DNA of 64,000 bases from Datisca glomerata. Lineage: Eukaryota > Streptophyta > Magnoliopsida > Cucurbitales > Datiscaceae. The DNA lies in assembly GCA_003255025.1 (NCBI GenBank), contig QANY01002375.1, positions 1,302,001 through 1,366,000 on the forward strand. Direction: 5' to 3'. Under the pieces are notes generated by a model. That model made no database searches and was not told where the DNA came from. It saw only the letters and a program-made list of their open reading frames with translations. This document shows positions 1 to 11,449 of this stretch, piece by piece; positions within the stretch are counted from its first letter, which is position 1, and each line of letters begins with the position of its first letter. Both the position numbers and the translations under genes were made by a program.

Positions 1-2442
1 GGTCACACATGACCGAAAAATGCCACACAAGGGAGAGGATTAAATATCAAGTCCCTAAAAAAACTCAGCATCCACAAGTGCTCAGATTGGGCATCAGTCT
101 CTTTCTGAGTAGACGAATCGATGCAAACCTTGAGCTCGAGAGTAGATTCTAAGAGATCTTCAGAATCAAGGCCACCTTCAGCTATCTCAATGTCTCCATT
201 ATCGGCTACCTAGGTACCGCCTTCATAACCTTCCTCTAATGAAGCATACATGGGGCTCCATGTAGTCTTGCCCGCCTTTAGTCCTTCCTTCATATGCCTT
301 TGAAATGATATGTACCCAAATGTTGTACTCATTCTTCAGTTCCTCTGTCATTCCCAACAGCTCATTCCTTATAGCCATCAACTCCTCCCTAGTAGCCTTT
401 AACGCCACCTGAAGCTCGCATTGAGTAGTCTTTGATGCCTCAGATTGAGACTTCAACTCATCACGCTCATCTGTCACTTATCTCATATCTTTCTCCAAGG
501 CAAGAAGGTTAGACTCGGATACAGCTGCCCTCTCTTTCAGTCCTTCCATGGATGATCGAAGAGAAGATATCTCATTCCTAGCATCTTTTAGCTCTTCAAC
601 CTTTGGTCATACGTCACCTTCATGTTGCCAACCCTTCTCGCAGCCATGGTCACCGTCGGAAGAGACTGAAAGGGAAACAATTAGAGTGTTAAATAAGCAT
701 GTTGCTAATGAAATAAACTCTAAAGGGAGAAGGGGGGAAGAGCCTTACACGGATGATATTAACAAAAAACTTCTCAGTAAGCTCCTCATTAGACTTGTCA
801 ATCATCAGTGTTTGATCTTGGGAGTGAGAAGCCACTTTAATGAAAATGGTACCATCAGTGTGTAGGCACGCGTTGCCAAAGAGTGAGAAGGACTGAGAAC
901 TGGACTATGGGACCTCCTCAACCTCTTATACTTCCTCCTCAGACCTCTTATCCAGATAGCAGGGAGGAGAGGAGGCCATAATGGAGTAAGGATGTGGAGG
1001 TGTCGATGGAGAGAGCGACTGCCCATCAGAGAGCTGAGGGAGTGTGGGGTCAGATGCATGATCAAATGCAGGAACAAACACATGTGTCTTCTTCTTATTC
1101 ATCTTCCTCAAATCCCTATCCCTCTTATTCATCTCATCATAAGACAGTTTAGCGCTTATCACCACTGACATCATCAAATCTATGTTACATTCCAACGCGG
1201 TTAGTGGATGTTAAACAATTAGCTTAGGCTCAATCTCGTAAAAGAAATAAATAGAAGATATAATATAAATGAATGGATTTATGAGCCAAGTATACATAAG
1301 GGGAAACCTTCTGGAAGTTTGACTGTGTATTTCCACAAACTCGCCGCTCTAAGATTCCCCTCGGTCAAAATCAAACTGATATGTCGCTCAGGATGTTCGC
1401 GGAGACACTCGAAAGCTCTTCTAGTGGACTCAGTAAAAGGAATCAGGCCCCGAGAGTCAGAAGCTGTATAAAGTGAGTAACAGACATCGGTATAGATTTA
1501 TGAAAAAATCAGGAATATGAAAAAAAATTATGTTCTACCTGGAGTCTCCAATTAATCTGAACGCTAGTAACATGAGGTGCCTCACCCGCTGCACGATGCT
1601 CCCTAACACTGGGAGGTTACCTCATCTGGAGGACATTCCCATTCCCCCAAGATAAGAAAATACTTATTACTGGTCGACTTACCAATGAGTAATTTTGTTC
1701 TTGTTCTAACGTTTAAATAATAACAACCGGGAGTTTCATGTTTGACCAAATAGGACAAACTCCAAAAAGCTAAGTGATTATCCTGACACCAACCTTATGT
1801 CCTAAGACTAAAAGAAACAGAAGCGTCATCCACGCATTGGGTAACAACTTAGCAGGAGCAAGGTTATAGAATTTAAAGTTTGTTCTTATAAATTTTGGCA
1901 AAGGGAGCCTAAGGTCAAGTCTAAGAGGAATCATAGAAACATACCCAACCATAAGATGGTAAAGAGTTTGGACATTCAGACTCGTATGGAAGCCTCATCT
2001 TTATAGACTCAGAAAGACCATACTTAACTCAATACATTTCTAGATGTGATTCAGTTAGGACAGAGGGGGGAAAGGTGGAAGAACTTGTCCCTGCGTGAAG
2101 AGATGACCAAATCTGAGCACCATCGGCCTCTTCACCATCACCCTTGACCTCATCATCATCAGCCTCTTCACCATCACCCTCGACCTCATCATCATCAGCC
2201 TCTTCACCATCACCCTCGACCTCATCATCATCAGCCTCATCCGTACCGCCAGCCTTATCTATACCCCTGGTAACGATCATATCTTCAACTCTCGCACCTA
2301 TTCCTAAAGGCACGACATCATCATCAACCATAGTCTCAGTATCAAACACTCGTACGTCAGAGGGTCCGACTCGATCTGATGTCCCTAAACTTGAGAAGAC
2401 TCTAGCGAAAAGGGCGTACAGATGGTCAGCGGAAGCATACAT
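1..2442 (-). pseudogene. Decayed gypsy-associated gene with Transposase_28-like domain
   Basis: Read on the minus strand from about 2442 (first ATG) leftwards. The N-terminal part (2442-2030) is acidic with a threefold 12-residue repeat, followed at about 2028-1780 by a conserved block (KYGLSES, KMRLPYESE, then RLPLPKFIRTNFKFYNLAP and LPNAWMTLLFLLVLGHKVG). That wording is characteristic of the plant family Pfam calls putative gypsy-type transposon (PF04195). A frameshift near 1935 separates the two halves of the block. Further left, 1195-805 encodes a Pro/Ser-rich stretch and 700-223 a charged coiled-coil, the usual C-terminal layout of such proteins. Stops lie between the pieces; some gaps may be introns. 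The role of the family is unknown. The left end runs off the window. Confident on family, less on exon structure. Confidence 0.6.
2125..2235 (-). repeat. 36-bp minisatellite encoding an acidic 12-residue repeat
   Basis: Three nearly identical 36-bp copies lie inside the N-terminal coding part of the Transposase_28-like gene. Each encodes D-D-D-E-V-E-G-D-G-E-E-A on the minus strand. The tandem duplicate of this gene at 4005-4040 carries one copy of the unit, so copy number has changed since the duplication. The repeat keeps the reading frame because its length is a multiple of three. Confidence 0.85.
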
Positions 2443-2798
2443 GCTTGACGGCTGGGACAAACATGAATTCTATGAAAATAATACTAAGGTCGAATCAAAG
2501 GTAGGCTCTACCCATTGGAATCTCGCCCAAAATCTTGGCGCTAAAGAAGTGCATAAAATAAATGAAGATCTTAAGCCCATTAATTAAACAAACTACATAG
2601 AAAGTAAGAGTACAAGAAGAGGGAAAAGCACTAACCTTTGTAGATAAAGGAGAAATTCATGAACCTAAATAAATCATTCACCAAATATACCAAGCAACCC
2701 CAAGGCCGTGGAATGCAAAAGAAAACTACGGAAGAGATTATAAAGAAATTAAAGAACTGTGGAGAAGATGAGTGACTTTGGATGCAGGGGTGATGACT

Positions 2799-2806
2799 TA
2801 TTTATA
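2799..2806 (-). promoter_or_regulatory. TATA-box candidate for the Transposase_28-like gene
   Basis: TATAAATA on the minus strand lies about 355 bp upstream of the first ATG (2442), ahead of a pyrimidine-rich leader. The third partial copy keeps the same motif (6243-6250), while the second copy (about 4599-4606) has lost it through a T-to-G change in the core. This is positional evidence only. Confidence 0.4.
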
Positions 2807-3840
2807 GAAGAGGATAGGTGAAAATTTGGAAAAAAAGAGGGAAAATGAAAGGGGAATTTCAAAATTTGAAATTTGGAAAAGCGAGTAATTTGAAATTTTT
2901 GGAATTTAAAATTTCAAAAATTTGGGAATATCAAAGTTGTGGAGCATTAACCTTGCTCAGCCAAGGACTCCCAGCCAGCACATCGGGCACCTGGACGCAG
3001 CACCCGCTAACACCTCGACTGCTTGACCACAACGCATGCAAGTAGACTTATGCACTTAGCCGTGCGCGCTCGGCCACTCGAGCGCTCAACCACAGGGCAG
3101 GGAAGCACCCTCGAGCGCTCGGCCACGCGAGCGCATCGTGTGGGATCGATACGGCTCCCCTTTATTAAGGGAAAATTCAAAAAGAAAGATTTTAAAATTT
3201 GAAAAAAAAAAGCTTGAAAAATAAATAATTTATATAAATAAACAACCAAGCAATAAATAATAATTACGTAATTAAATAATATATGGAAGCTTAAGCGTTT
3301 AGAATAAATAAATAAAATAATAACGATACAAGATGCAGAATAGTAAACGTGAAAAAGTTAATAGGAAAGTACAGTGCACGTAAATATAAAGAGAGTAGGG
3401 AAGAGAGAGAATCAAAATACAGTATTTTTACGTGGTTCGGGAAAATCAATCCCAACGTTCACGCTCCAAGGACCCCCCTTGAAGATTTTCCCAAACGATA
3501 TTTTTAACGGTGAAGGTCAAACCGTTACAATACAACTCGGTCGAGATCTTTGAATCTCTTACAAAATTTCTCACTCTGTCAAAGAGTAGATCTCTTAATT
3601 TTTCACTAACAATTTGTACTAGCTTCTCTCTAGAAAATATCTCAAATTTTCATTCAAAATACAAGCATCTCAAAGAATAAAACACTAGAGAACTTCATCG
3701 GAGAGGGGTGGAGAGGTGTGTTGAAATTGAGAATTTCGTGGGTATGCATAGTGTTGAAAATTCACTATTGAAATTGGTCAGTCCGGTTGGAGAACCGGAT
3801 AGACTGGTCATCAATTAAGGAGGATTTCCTTTTTCACAAA

Positions 3841-5627
3841 GAGTTTGGACATTCAGACTCGTATGGAAGCCTCACCTCTATGGACTCAGGAAGAACATAC
3901 TCAACTCAATACATTTCCATATGCGATTCAGTAAGATAGAGGCGGGAAAGGTGGAAGAACTTGGCCCTGCGTGAAGAGATGACTTGAGTTGAGCACCCTC
4001 GGCCTCTTCACCATCACCCTCGACGTCATCATCCTCGACCTCATCCGTACCCTTGGCCTCATCCATACCCCTAGTCACGATCGGATCCTCACCTTTCACA
4101 GTTATTCCTAAAGGCACGACATCATCATCAACCACAGTCTCGGTATCAAACACTGGGATGACAGAGGGTCCGACTCGATCTGATGTCCCTAAACTTGATA
4201 AGTCGCTAGAGAAGGGCGTACATATGGTTAGCGGAAGTATACATGCTTGACGGTTGGGACAAACAAGAATTCTACGGAAGTAATACTAATACCGAATCAA
4301 AGGGATACTCTACCAACCAGAATCTCACCGAAAAACTTGGCACTAAAGAAGTGCATAAAAGAAATGAAGACCCCAAGCCCATTAATTAAACAAACTACAT
4401 AGAAAGTAATAGTACAAGAAGAGGGAAGAGCACTAACCTTTGTAGGCAAAGGAGAAATTTGCCAACCTGAATAAATCCTTCACCAAAAATACCGAGCGAA
4501 CTCCAAGGCATGGAATGCAAAAGAAACTATGAAAGAGAGTGTGAAGAAATTAAAGAATTGTGGAGAAGATGAGTGAATTTGGATGAAGGGGTGATGACTT
4601 ATTTAGAGAAGAGGATAGGTGAAAGTTTGAAAAAAAAGAGCGAAAATGAAAAGGGAATTTCAAAATTTAAAATTTCAGAAAAGCGGTAATTGGAATTTAA
4701 AATTTCAAAAATTTGAGAATATCAAAATTGGGGAGAATTAGCCTTGCTCATCCAAGGACGCCCTGCCAACATGTCGGGCGCCTAGTTGTAGCGCGCGCGA
4801 GCACCTCGACCGCTCAACCACAACGCATGCGAGCACTTAATGTGCGCAGCCAAGCACTTGGCCACTCGAGCGCTCGACCACAGGGTGGGCAAGTACTTCG
4901 AGCGCTCGACCACGTGAGTGCATCGTGTGGGATTGATATGGCTCCCCTTTATGAAGGGAAAATTTTGGAAAGAAAGATTTTAAAATTTGAAAAACAAATT
5001 GCTTGGAAAATAAATAATTTATATAAATATACAATCAAGCAACAAATAATAGTTAAGTAATTAAATAATATGTGGAACCTTAAGCATTTAGAATATATAA
5101 ATAAAATAATATCGATGCAGGATGTGAAATAGTAAACGTGCAAGAAGTTAATAGGAAAGTAAAGTGCACGTATGTAAAGAGAGTAGGGAAGAGAGACAAT
5201 TGACATACAATAGTTTTACATGGTTCGGGAAAATCAATCCCTTATCCACGCTCCAAGGATCCTCCTTGAAGATTTTTCCAAACGATCTTCTTAACGGTGA
5301 AGATCAAACCTTTACAATATAGCTTGGTCGAGATCTTTGAATCTCTTACAAAATTTCTCACTCTGTCAAAGAGTAGATCTCTTAATTTTTCACTAACAAT
5401 TTGTACTAGCTTCTCTCTAGAAAATATCTCAAATTTTCATTCAAAATACAAGCATCTCAAAGAATAAAACACTAGAGAACTTCATCGGAGAGGGGTGGAG
5501 AGGTGTGTTGAAATTGAGAATGGCGTGGGTATACATAGTGTTAAAAAATCACTATTGAAACCGGTCGGTCCGATTTGAGAATCGGATGGACCGGTTGTCA
5601 ATTAAGGAGGATTTCCTTTTTCACAAA
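3841..5627. repeat. Tandem duplication, copy 2
   Basis: This is the second head-to-tail copy of 1964-3840, about 90 bp shorter, mostly because two 36-bp acidic repeats are absent. Divergence is visible throughout (substitutions and small indels) except for a 196-bp identical tract (5326-5521 against 3539-3734). The unit ends at TTTTTCACAAA, after which unrelated sequence containing repeated CCGGT words begins. Confidence 0.85.
3878..4250 (-). pseudogene. Duplicated N-terminal fragment of the Transposase_28-like gene
   Basis: The minus strand encodes MFDTETVVDDDVVPLG and an acidic tail closely matching the N-terminal part of the gene at 2442-2030, with one acidic repeat instead of three. The start region is frameshifted (the equivalents of SADHLY and VFDTE lie in different frames). 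The conserved Transposase_28 core is not included because the duplication breakpoint lies just upstream of it, so the fragment cannot encode the full protein. Confidence 0.65.
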
Positions 5628-6186
5628 CCAGTCACACTGAAACTGATTTGATTAGTTTGCACAATTAGGCAAGTAATTGTCTTTGGTGAAAGCAAGTCAC
5701 TTCGGTCGGGTAACCGGTCGAACCGGTTCCAAATCTATCCGTAAATTTTATACCAGTATGACCGGATTAATTACCAAAATTTAGCCGGTTTGGGCACCGA
5801 ACCAGGGGTGAATCGGGCCTTCACATTTTCACAAAAATATGTCTGGTTCAATATTCTACAGTTTGCTTTATGAGTGGTTCCATCCGGTTCTAAATTTCTT
5901 GAAGCATTCTAAGTTCAGTCAACTTTGATTAAGACCATTTGATGTTAGTTTGATATGCTTCGTGCCCTTCATAGTATGTCACGCGTATCTCGCCATTTAT
6001 GGTTTCGATTGCCTTTTATTCTTTATGCATAAAAACTTACTATTAAGTGTTTTTAACCTTCTTTCATATTATTCAGAACATTTAAAATATAAGTCCACGT
6101 ATTATTTGTCATCATAAAAATTGTCACCTTAACTATGGTAAACTATCTCCCTTTTTTTACGATGACAAACAATTTATTGCAAGTTT
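5628..6186. other. No gene seen; spacer with CCGGT words
   Basis: AT-rich spacer between the tandem duplication and its third partial copy. The first 200 bp repeat short words such as AACCGGT and ACCGGTT, which also occur just before the end of each duplicated unit (3780-3810, 5560-5595), so this may be the original continuation of the duplicated sequence. No ORF of interest. Confidence 0.5.
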
Positions 6187-6470
6187 GAAGAAATTAAAGA
6201 ATTGTGGAGAAGATGAGTGAATTTAGATGAAGGGTGATGAGTTATTTATAGAATAGGAGAAGTGAAAGTTTGAGAAAAGAAGAGGGAAAATGAGAGAGAA
6301 ATTTGAAAATTTGAAATCTTGAAAAAGTGGAAATTTAAAAATTTAAAAAATTTGGGAATCTCAAAATTAGGGAGCACCTACCATGGTCGGCATGGGTACC
6401 CAGCCAAGGCCTCGGGCACTTGGTCACTGTGCTTGTGAGAGCCTTGAGCCCTCAGCAACGCAAGCGCCGC
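6187..6470. repeat. Third, partial copy of the duplicated upstream region
   Basis: From GAAGAAATTAAAGAATTGTGG onward this matches 4545-4830 and about 2740-3060, including the TATA-like word and the following AAATTTGAAA-rich block. Similarity fades into the GC-richer part near 6400-6470. No part of the coding region is present. It is separated from copy 2 by about 560 bp, so it is an older or dispersed copy. Confidence 0.7.
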
Positions 6471-6745
6471 GAGCATACAGCTGCACATCATCTACGCTCC
6501 GCCTTGCCAGCATTCAAGCGCTTCAGAAGTTCAAATGGAACCCCAAGCAATCCACTGCACTCAACCCAATAAGTGTTCAAGTACATCCAATCAAGCCACT
6601 AGATCAGTGCTACGGGCACTTATTTCAACCAGTGACAAAAGTTATTCTCAATACCATGATCTAAGATGAAACTCACTAACTACTCCCACCAACAGTGTTT
6701 CCTAACTCTAGTACTATGCATTAGACTTGAGAAGTAGGGGCAAAT

Positions 6746-7560
6746 TGTGGGGGATAAAAAATACCTGGGTTGGGGCCCGCTTTAAATGAGGATTTTAGAC
6801 AAGGCTCGATACTCATCTTCTAATGAGAGGCTCATAAAATCCCATCTGAAGGGCTCTGTACAATGGACCAACTCTGTAAGGTCTAAGGCTACCTTGATGG
6901 CCAAGGGCTTACCATGGTCCTTGATGGCTGCAGCTTCACCTATGGTCGAGGTCGCCATGATGGCTGAGGGGTCATCCATGGTCGAGGTCACCATGATGGG
7001 TGAGGGCTCACCCATGGCTGAGGGCTCACCCATGGCTGAGGGCACCATGATGACCGAGATCTCACCCATGGCTGATGTCACCATGATAGTCGAGGGCTCA
7101 CCCATATTCGAGGTTACCATGATGATCGAGAGCTCACCATGGCCGAGATCACCATGATTACCAAGGACTCACTATTGTCGAGGTCACCATGATGGCTGAG
7201 GGTCCATCCTCTCTAAAGTAACGAAAACATGATCTCAACATCTCTTGGGCAATCTCGAAGTTGTTAGAGAAGATATGATTATAACTGAAAATACCGAATT
7301 TGGGGGAACATTATCTGAATATCCCCATTCCTTCATTATAAATAGATGATGACCCCTCCTAAAAGTGGTATGCATTCTCTCTGATTTAAATACTACCACT
7401 CTAAAAATATTCCACTAACTTGATCATCAGAGTGTATTAAGATGGGCAACACACCGGTGTCGAGATAATCCTTCGTCAATTATTCTTCATTTTGTAGGAT
7501 CATTGAGCTCATCGTGCGACATGTGACATTTCAATCGATGGTAAATTTTTAGCATCTACA
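6746..7560 (+). mobile_element. Gypsy-type LTR (solo or 3' LTR)
   Basis: The segment begins TGTGGGGGATAAAAA and ends AGCATCTACA, giving TG...CA termini. It contains a TATA box (TATAAATA, 7337-7344) followed by the layout typical of plant Tat-type gypsy LTRs: ACTAACTTGATCATCAGAGTG, a short R/U5 region, TTTTGTAGG and a CA end. A purine-rich stretch (GAAGTAGGGG) sits immediately upstream, which would suit a polypurine tract and a 3' LTR. The flanking 5-mers (CAAAT, ATATA) do not match, so a solo LTR with intact target duplication is not supported. The minisatellite at 6900-7200 lies within it. Confidence 0.6.
6900..7205 (+). repeat. Minisatellite based on an 18-bp unit inside the LTR
   Basis: Tandem repeats of an 18-bp word such as GAGGGCTCACCCATGGCT alternate with GAGGTCACCATGATGGCT; about 15 degenerate units. 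It is open in more than one frame on both strands because the unit is a multiple of three. These frames are repeat artefacts rather than genes. Confidence 0.8.
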
Positions 7561-8171
7561 ATATATAGCATTTTTCTATAAACAACAATTAATTTAGAAA
7601 ATTTAATTTAATTAAATAGTTCTCCATAATTACATAGTTTCTAGTTTACCCTCTCTTTTATTATTTGTAACTATCTCACCATCTCTATCTTTCTCTCTAT
7701 ATTTGTATCCCAAAAAATCTCTCTCTATCTCTCTCTGAAATTCTATCTCTATCTCTCTCTAAAGATATAGTGTGAGAAATAAATAAAGAGAGAGGGAGAG
7801 AGAGAGAACGAGTGAGCGAGGGAGAGAGAGGGAGAGAGAGAGAGAAATAGATAGAGAGAGAGCGAGAGAAAGATGGAGAGATGGAGAGGGAGAGGGAGAG
7901 AGAGCGAGAGAGAGAGGATTTTTGAAACTATAAAGTTTTAGTAGAGAGGATAGAGAAAATATTAAAAAAACATTAAGAAAGTTTCAAGCGAAAGTTTTTG
8001 AAATTTGTTAAAATATTTCAATTGGCTACAGTAGTATATATGTAATATGATGTATATAAAATATATATTCATATTATTATATATGCATATATACTTTAAA
8101 TATTTTAGATATTTTAGTACACTTCATTCATATATATTATTTATTATTGCCATATATATACACGCACACAT
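7561..8171. repeat. Pyrimidine/purine simple-sequence region, no gene
   Basis: A CT-rich block (about 7660-7760, CTCTCTATCTCTCTCTG repeats) is followed by a GA-rich block (about 7783-7912, GAGAGAGAGGGAGAG repeats). The two are roughly complementary and could fold into a long imperfect hairpin. The rest is AT-rich with TATATA runs leading to the copia target site. Confidence 0.75.
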
Positions 8172-8176
8172 GTTAT
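8172..8176 (+). repeat. Copia target-site duplication, left
   Basis: GTTAT immediately precedes the 5' LTR and is repeated at 17067-17071 immediately after the 3' LTR. Five bases is the expected length for Ty1-copia integration. Confidence 0.9.
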
Positions 8177-8730
8177 TGTTAGGAGTTATGCCCTCAAAGC
8201 ATGTGTATTGACATTTTGATATGAAATTTAATGAGAAATACATTTTTTATTATAATTGTTCTTTTAAATTATTGTTGAATAATTTTTAGATCTCACAAAA
8301 GTCATTCTCAGTAAATCTCTAGATATCATGTGTTGAGAACACCTAGAGATAGAAAAAAAGACTTATAATATTCTATATGCCAACACACGTTCTAGTATGT
8401 TGAGGATTGACATGAAAGATCTTGGTGTGAATCTCGGAGTCCATTGATCGTTGGAACGGTTTCGTGGGATGAAGGATCAATCAGTTTTGCATGGACGCTT
8501 GATTAAGAATCAAGAGGTATATAATTCATAACCTTGTATGTTGTAGATTTAACATATAAATATATAATGGATCTTGACTGATTGAAAAGAGTTTTCAATA
8601 AAAAGTTTTTTTATCGCGGCGCTCCGCAATTTTTGTTTTATTAAAAGATTTGATTATTATTAAAAGGTTATTTTTTTAAAATGACCACGCGTCACACGCT
8701 TCCGCCGCGCACGTGCCACGATGACCAACA
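8177..8730 (+). repeat. Copia 5' LTR (internally shortened)
   Basis: This 554-bp LTR runs from TGTTAGGAG to GACCAACA. It aligns with both ends of the 3' LTR: the first about 110 bp match 14998-15105, and from about 8290 onward it matches from about 16620 onward. The middle 1.5 kb of the 3' LTR has no counterpart here. Because both LTRs are copied from one template at insertion, the difference arose afterwards; deletion here is the simplest reading since no insertion hallmarks are seen in the 3' LTR. Confidence 0.88.
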
Positions 8731-8732
8731 AG

Positions 8733-8744
8733 TGGTATCACAGC
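8733..8744 (+). promoter_or_regulatory. Primer-binding site, initiator-Met tRNA type
   Basis: TGGTATCACAGC lies two bases after the 5' LTR. It differs at one position from the usual copia primer-binding site complementary to the 3' end of initiator methionine tRNA (TGGTATCAGAGC). Confidence 0.85.
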
Positions 8745-8745
8745 G

Positions 8746-10552
8746 ATCTTTATATATTTATATGTTAAATTTTGTGTGGATTTTTTACATTATTCATAGA
8801 ATATGAGATATGTATGAATGAAAGGATGGTTATGTTTTTTGAATGTATGAAAAATAATTTATCGTTAATTGTATGGTGATTATTGGGTTAGGCTTTGTTC
8901 TTTAATTTTTTTTAGATTTTGTGTAAGCCGTTTTGGGGTGCAGGAATTTGTGTAATTTTATTTTGAATATTTTTGTAATTATTCCGATCATGAGAAGACG
9001 AAGAACGCACGAAACGAACGACGGAGGTAAAAGAAATAGAAATTCTCTTAGAATTCCAGCGCCAGCGCTACCAATTTTTCAAAACCGACAATGTTGTCAG
9101 AATTTACTGTTCCGGTGATGTCGCCGGAATATCGGCTGGTGGCGGCAGATCCGATGGTCGGTGGCAACTGTTGTGACATTTAAGGAAGTTTCACAAAAAT
9201 CCTGATACCAACTAACCCTATCACTGTAGATTTTGATGATAACCCTAAATCTATCAATTTTCTATTTAAATTTTGAAATTAATGTAATTTTAAAAGTAAT
9301 TTTTAATTTTTAATTTTATGAAAATTAGAAATTAATAGGTTGATTGGGTTTGACCCAAGTTTGATCAAATCAAATAATGTATTTATTTGATGAAGTCAAA
9401 GTCAACTATTTTTAAAGGGATAATTATACAAATTAATTTTAATTAACAAAAATATTTTTTCCTAATTAAAAGCGTTTTTTATTCGAAGCTTAAAGATTAT
9501 GAAGATGGACATCAGAAGGAGAGGCAATATTTGAGAAATATGTATTCATGAAATCCGCTTTGTAATTTTATTTCTTTATTTCAAGGGTTGTAATATAGAA
9601 ATACCCAATAATCACTTAGTCCATTATTATTTTATTTAATTATTAAATAATTATTTAATTGTTATGTTTGATAACATGTCCATGTATTAGTCAATCACAT
9701 GCCATACATGAAAATTCCACACAGTTTTATTTAATCATACGTTTCATCAGTAGAAACATGATTTATTAGGATTGTCCTAATATATTTATATGTATAATGA
9801 AATCAATTGCATGTAAACTGATAGGTTTTAATTAATTAAAACTTGGTAATCACACCACACTAAGAGCTATATTAACATTTAAGATAATCGACTAAAGTAA
9901 AAGAGTTTTATTAGATTTTGATAAATATAATTAATTAGTTCACATAATTATGACTTAGGCACTTTTAGAAGGTTAAATGAACTTAGACAAATAAGATTGG
10001 CATAAGTGATTATTAAATATTCATAGGGTTATTATTTTAACTAGTAATTAATTTGGAATTAATTGATTAGTTAAAGTGAAAACATATAATTATAAAATAG
10101 TGAGTGGGAGAATGTTGGCATGTCAATATTACCTATTGTCTCAATCATTAGTACAACACCATGAGGTACAGTAAGGGTCTCGAGATGGCTTTATTTCCAT
10201 CTCCCTAAGAAAGGTTTCGAGCTGTACCAATACCAAGGTTGAACTTCTTGAGAAGATAGGAGGAAGTGATGTAGTTTATTTTTTACCGACACTAAGGTGG
10301 TATGTTCTAAATAAAATATGAGATATTTTGAGTTTTAATTAATAAGGTTGAGAATGTCTCATAGACAGTCTTAGATGAATCTAACTGACCCTAAGGCAGC
10401 ACATTAATCTTTGGGTTATTTTATCGTGATTAGTAAATGTTAAATTTATGTGTTTATTATGTTGCATTCATGCTTCGCGTTTACTTTTTGAATTCTAGAT
10501 ATTTATCCATTATATTGAATCTTGTATGTTTTATATTTCAGTTATCATTATT
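8746..10552 (+). other. Copia leader, no recognisable gene
   Basis: About 1.8 kb of AT-rich sequence between primer-binding site and gag. Long untranslated leaders occur in some plant copia lineages. The short open stretch at 8933-9118 shows no family resemblance I recognise. Confidence 0.55.
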
Positions 10553-11449
10553 ATGTCTAACATGGGCAACCATGTTACTGCTTTACTCGCTCTTGAGAAA
10601 TTGAATGATGAATTTCATACGTTGGAAATCAAATATGAAGTTAATGTTGATTTGTGAGAACCATAAGTTCGTTCTTACTGAGAAATGTAATGAGGAGCCC
10701 GCTGCTAATGCTCCTAATTAGGGACAAATATGATGCTTGGATCATATCATACAACAAGACGAAGTGCTACATGCTTGTGAGTATGAATGATGTTCTGAGA
10801 ACCAAACATGAAAGCATGGAGGCTGCTTATGAGATTATGGAATCTCTACAGGCGATGTTTGGGCAACAGTCTGATCAAAGTCATCACGAGGCCACAATGA
10901 GCTATATGACGACTAAGATGAGAAATGATACTTCTGTGCGAGAACATGTTTTGAACATGATCAACATAATGCACGAGGCAGAAGTATACGGGGCAACCAT
11001 TGATGAGCGGACTTGAGTTAGCATATTTGAGTCGCTCACACCAGTTTTTTCTATGTTCACAACCAACTATGTTATGAACAAATTATAAGTCAACATGACT
11101 CAATTGTTGAATGAACTAGACTTTTGAGTTACTCAACCTTAGAATGACCAAAAAGGGCGAGGCAAATGTTATCGAGCAAAAGCATTATTCCACTGTTAAA
11201 AGTAATAAGAGGAAGAAGATCAATGGTAAGGGCAAAGGTAAGAACAAGAAAGGGAAGAAAATTAAGACATCGTCAAAAGTCAAGAAGAACAAAAAAGACA
11301 ACAACCCCAAGAGAAAATGCTTCCAGTGTGGGGTTGAAGGTCATTGGAAGAGAAACTGTAACAAGTATCTCTTCAAGTTGAAGAAGAAATGTAAATATGA
11401 TTTTCTTGTACACGAAGCTTGCTTTGTGAAATATGATTTATCATCCTAG
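10553..11449 (+). pseudogene. Copia gag with CCHC zinc knuckle, broken
   Basis: The start is ATG 10553 (MSNMGNHVTALLALEKLND). After a TGA near 10657 the frame shifts; from about 10725 the copia gag pattern is clear (DKYDAW, MNDVLRTKHESMEAAYEIMESL, MRNDTSVREHVLNMI). A further stop lies at about 11014. At 11144-11449 a Lys-rich stretch precedes a zinc knuckle CFQCGVEGHWKRNC (CX2CX4HX4C), about 11318-11360, which binds nucleic acid in capsid proteins. Several internal stops mean that no full Gag can be made. Confidence 0.85.

Larger units (their letters stand above)
1964..3840. repeat. Tandem duplication, copy 1
   Basis: This 1877-bp unit starts at GAGTTTGGACATTCAGACTC and ends at TTTTTCACAAA. 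It contains the 5' part of the Transposase_28-like gene, its presumed promoter, a GC-richer block (about 2940-3160, rich in GAGCGCTCG motifs) and a leader-like block with ACGTGGTTCGGG at 3430. The same sequence follows head-to-tail from 3841. The junction shares AAA with both outer ends, as expected of microhomology-mediated or replication-slippage duplication. Confidence 0.85.

Noticed and set aside
2144..2587. Plus-strand open frame of 147 codons rich in Ser
   Set aside because: It is the antisense shadow of the acidic repeat in the minus-strand gene.
6782..7157. Opposed open frames of 112 and 123 codons
   Set aside because: Both are translations of an 18-bp minisatellite, whose length keeps all frames open; no start context or domain.
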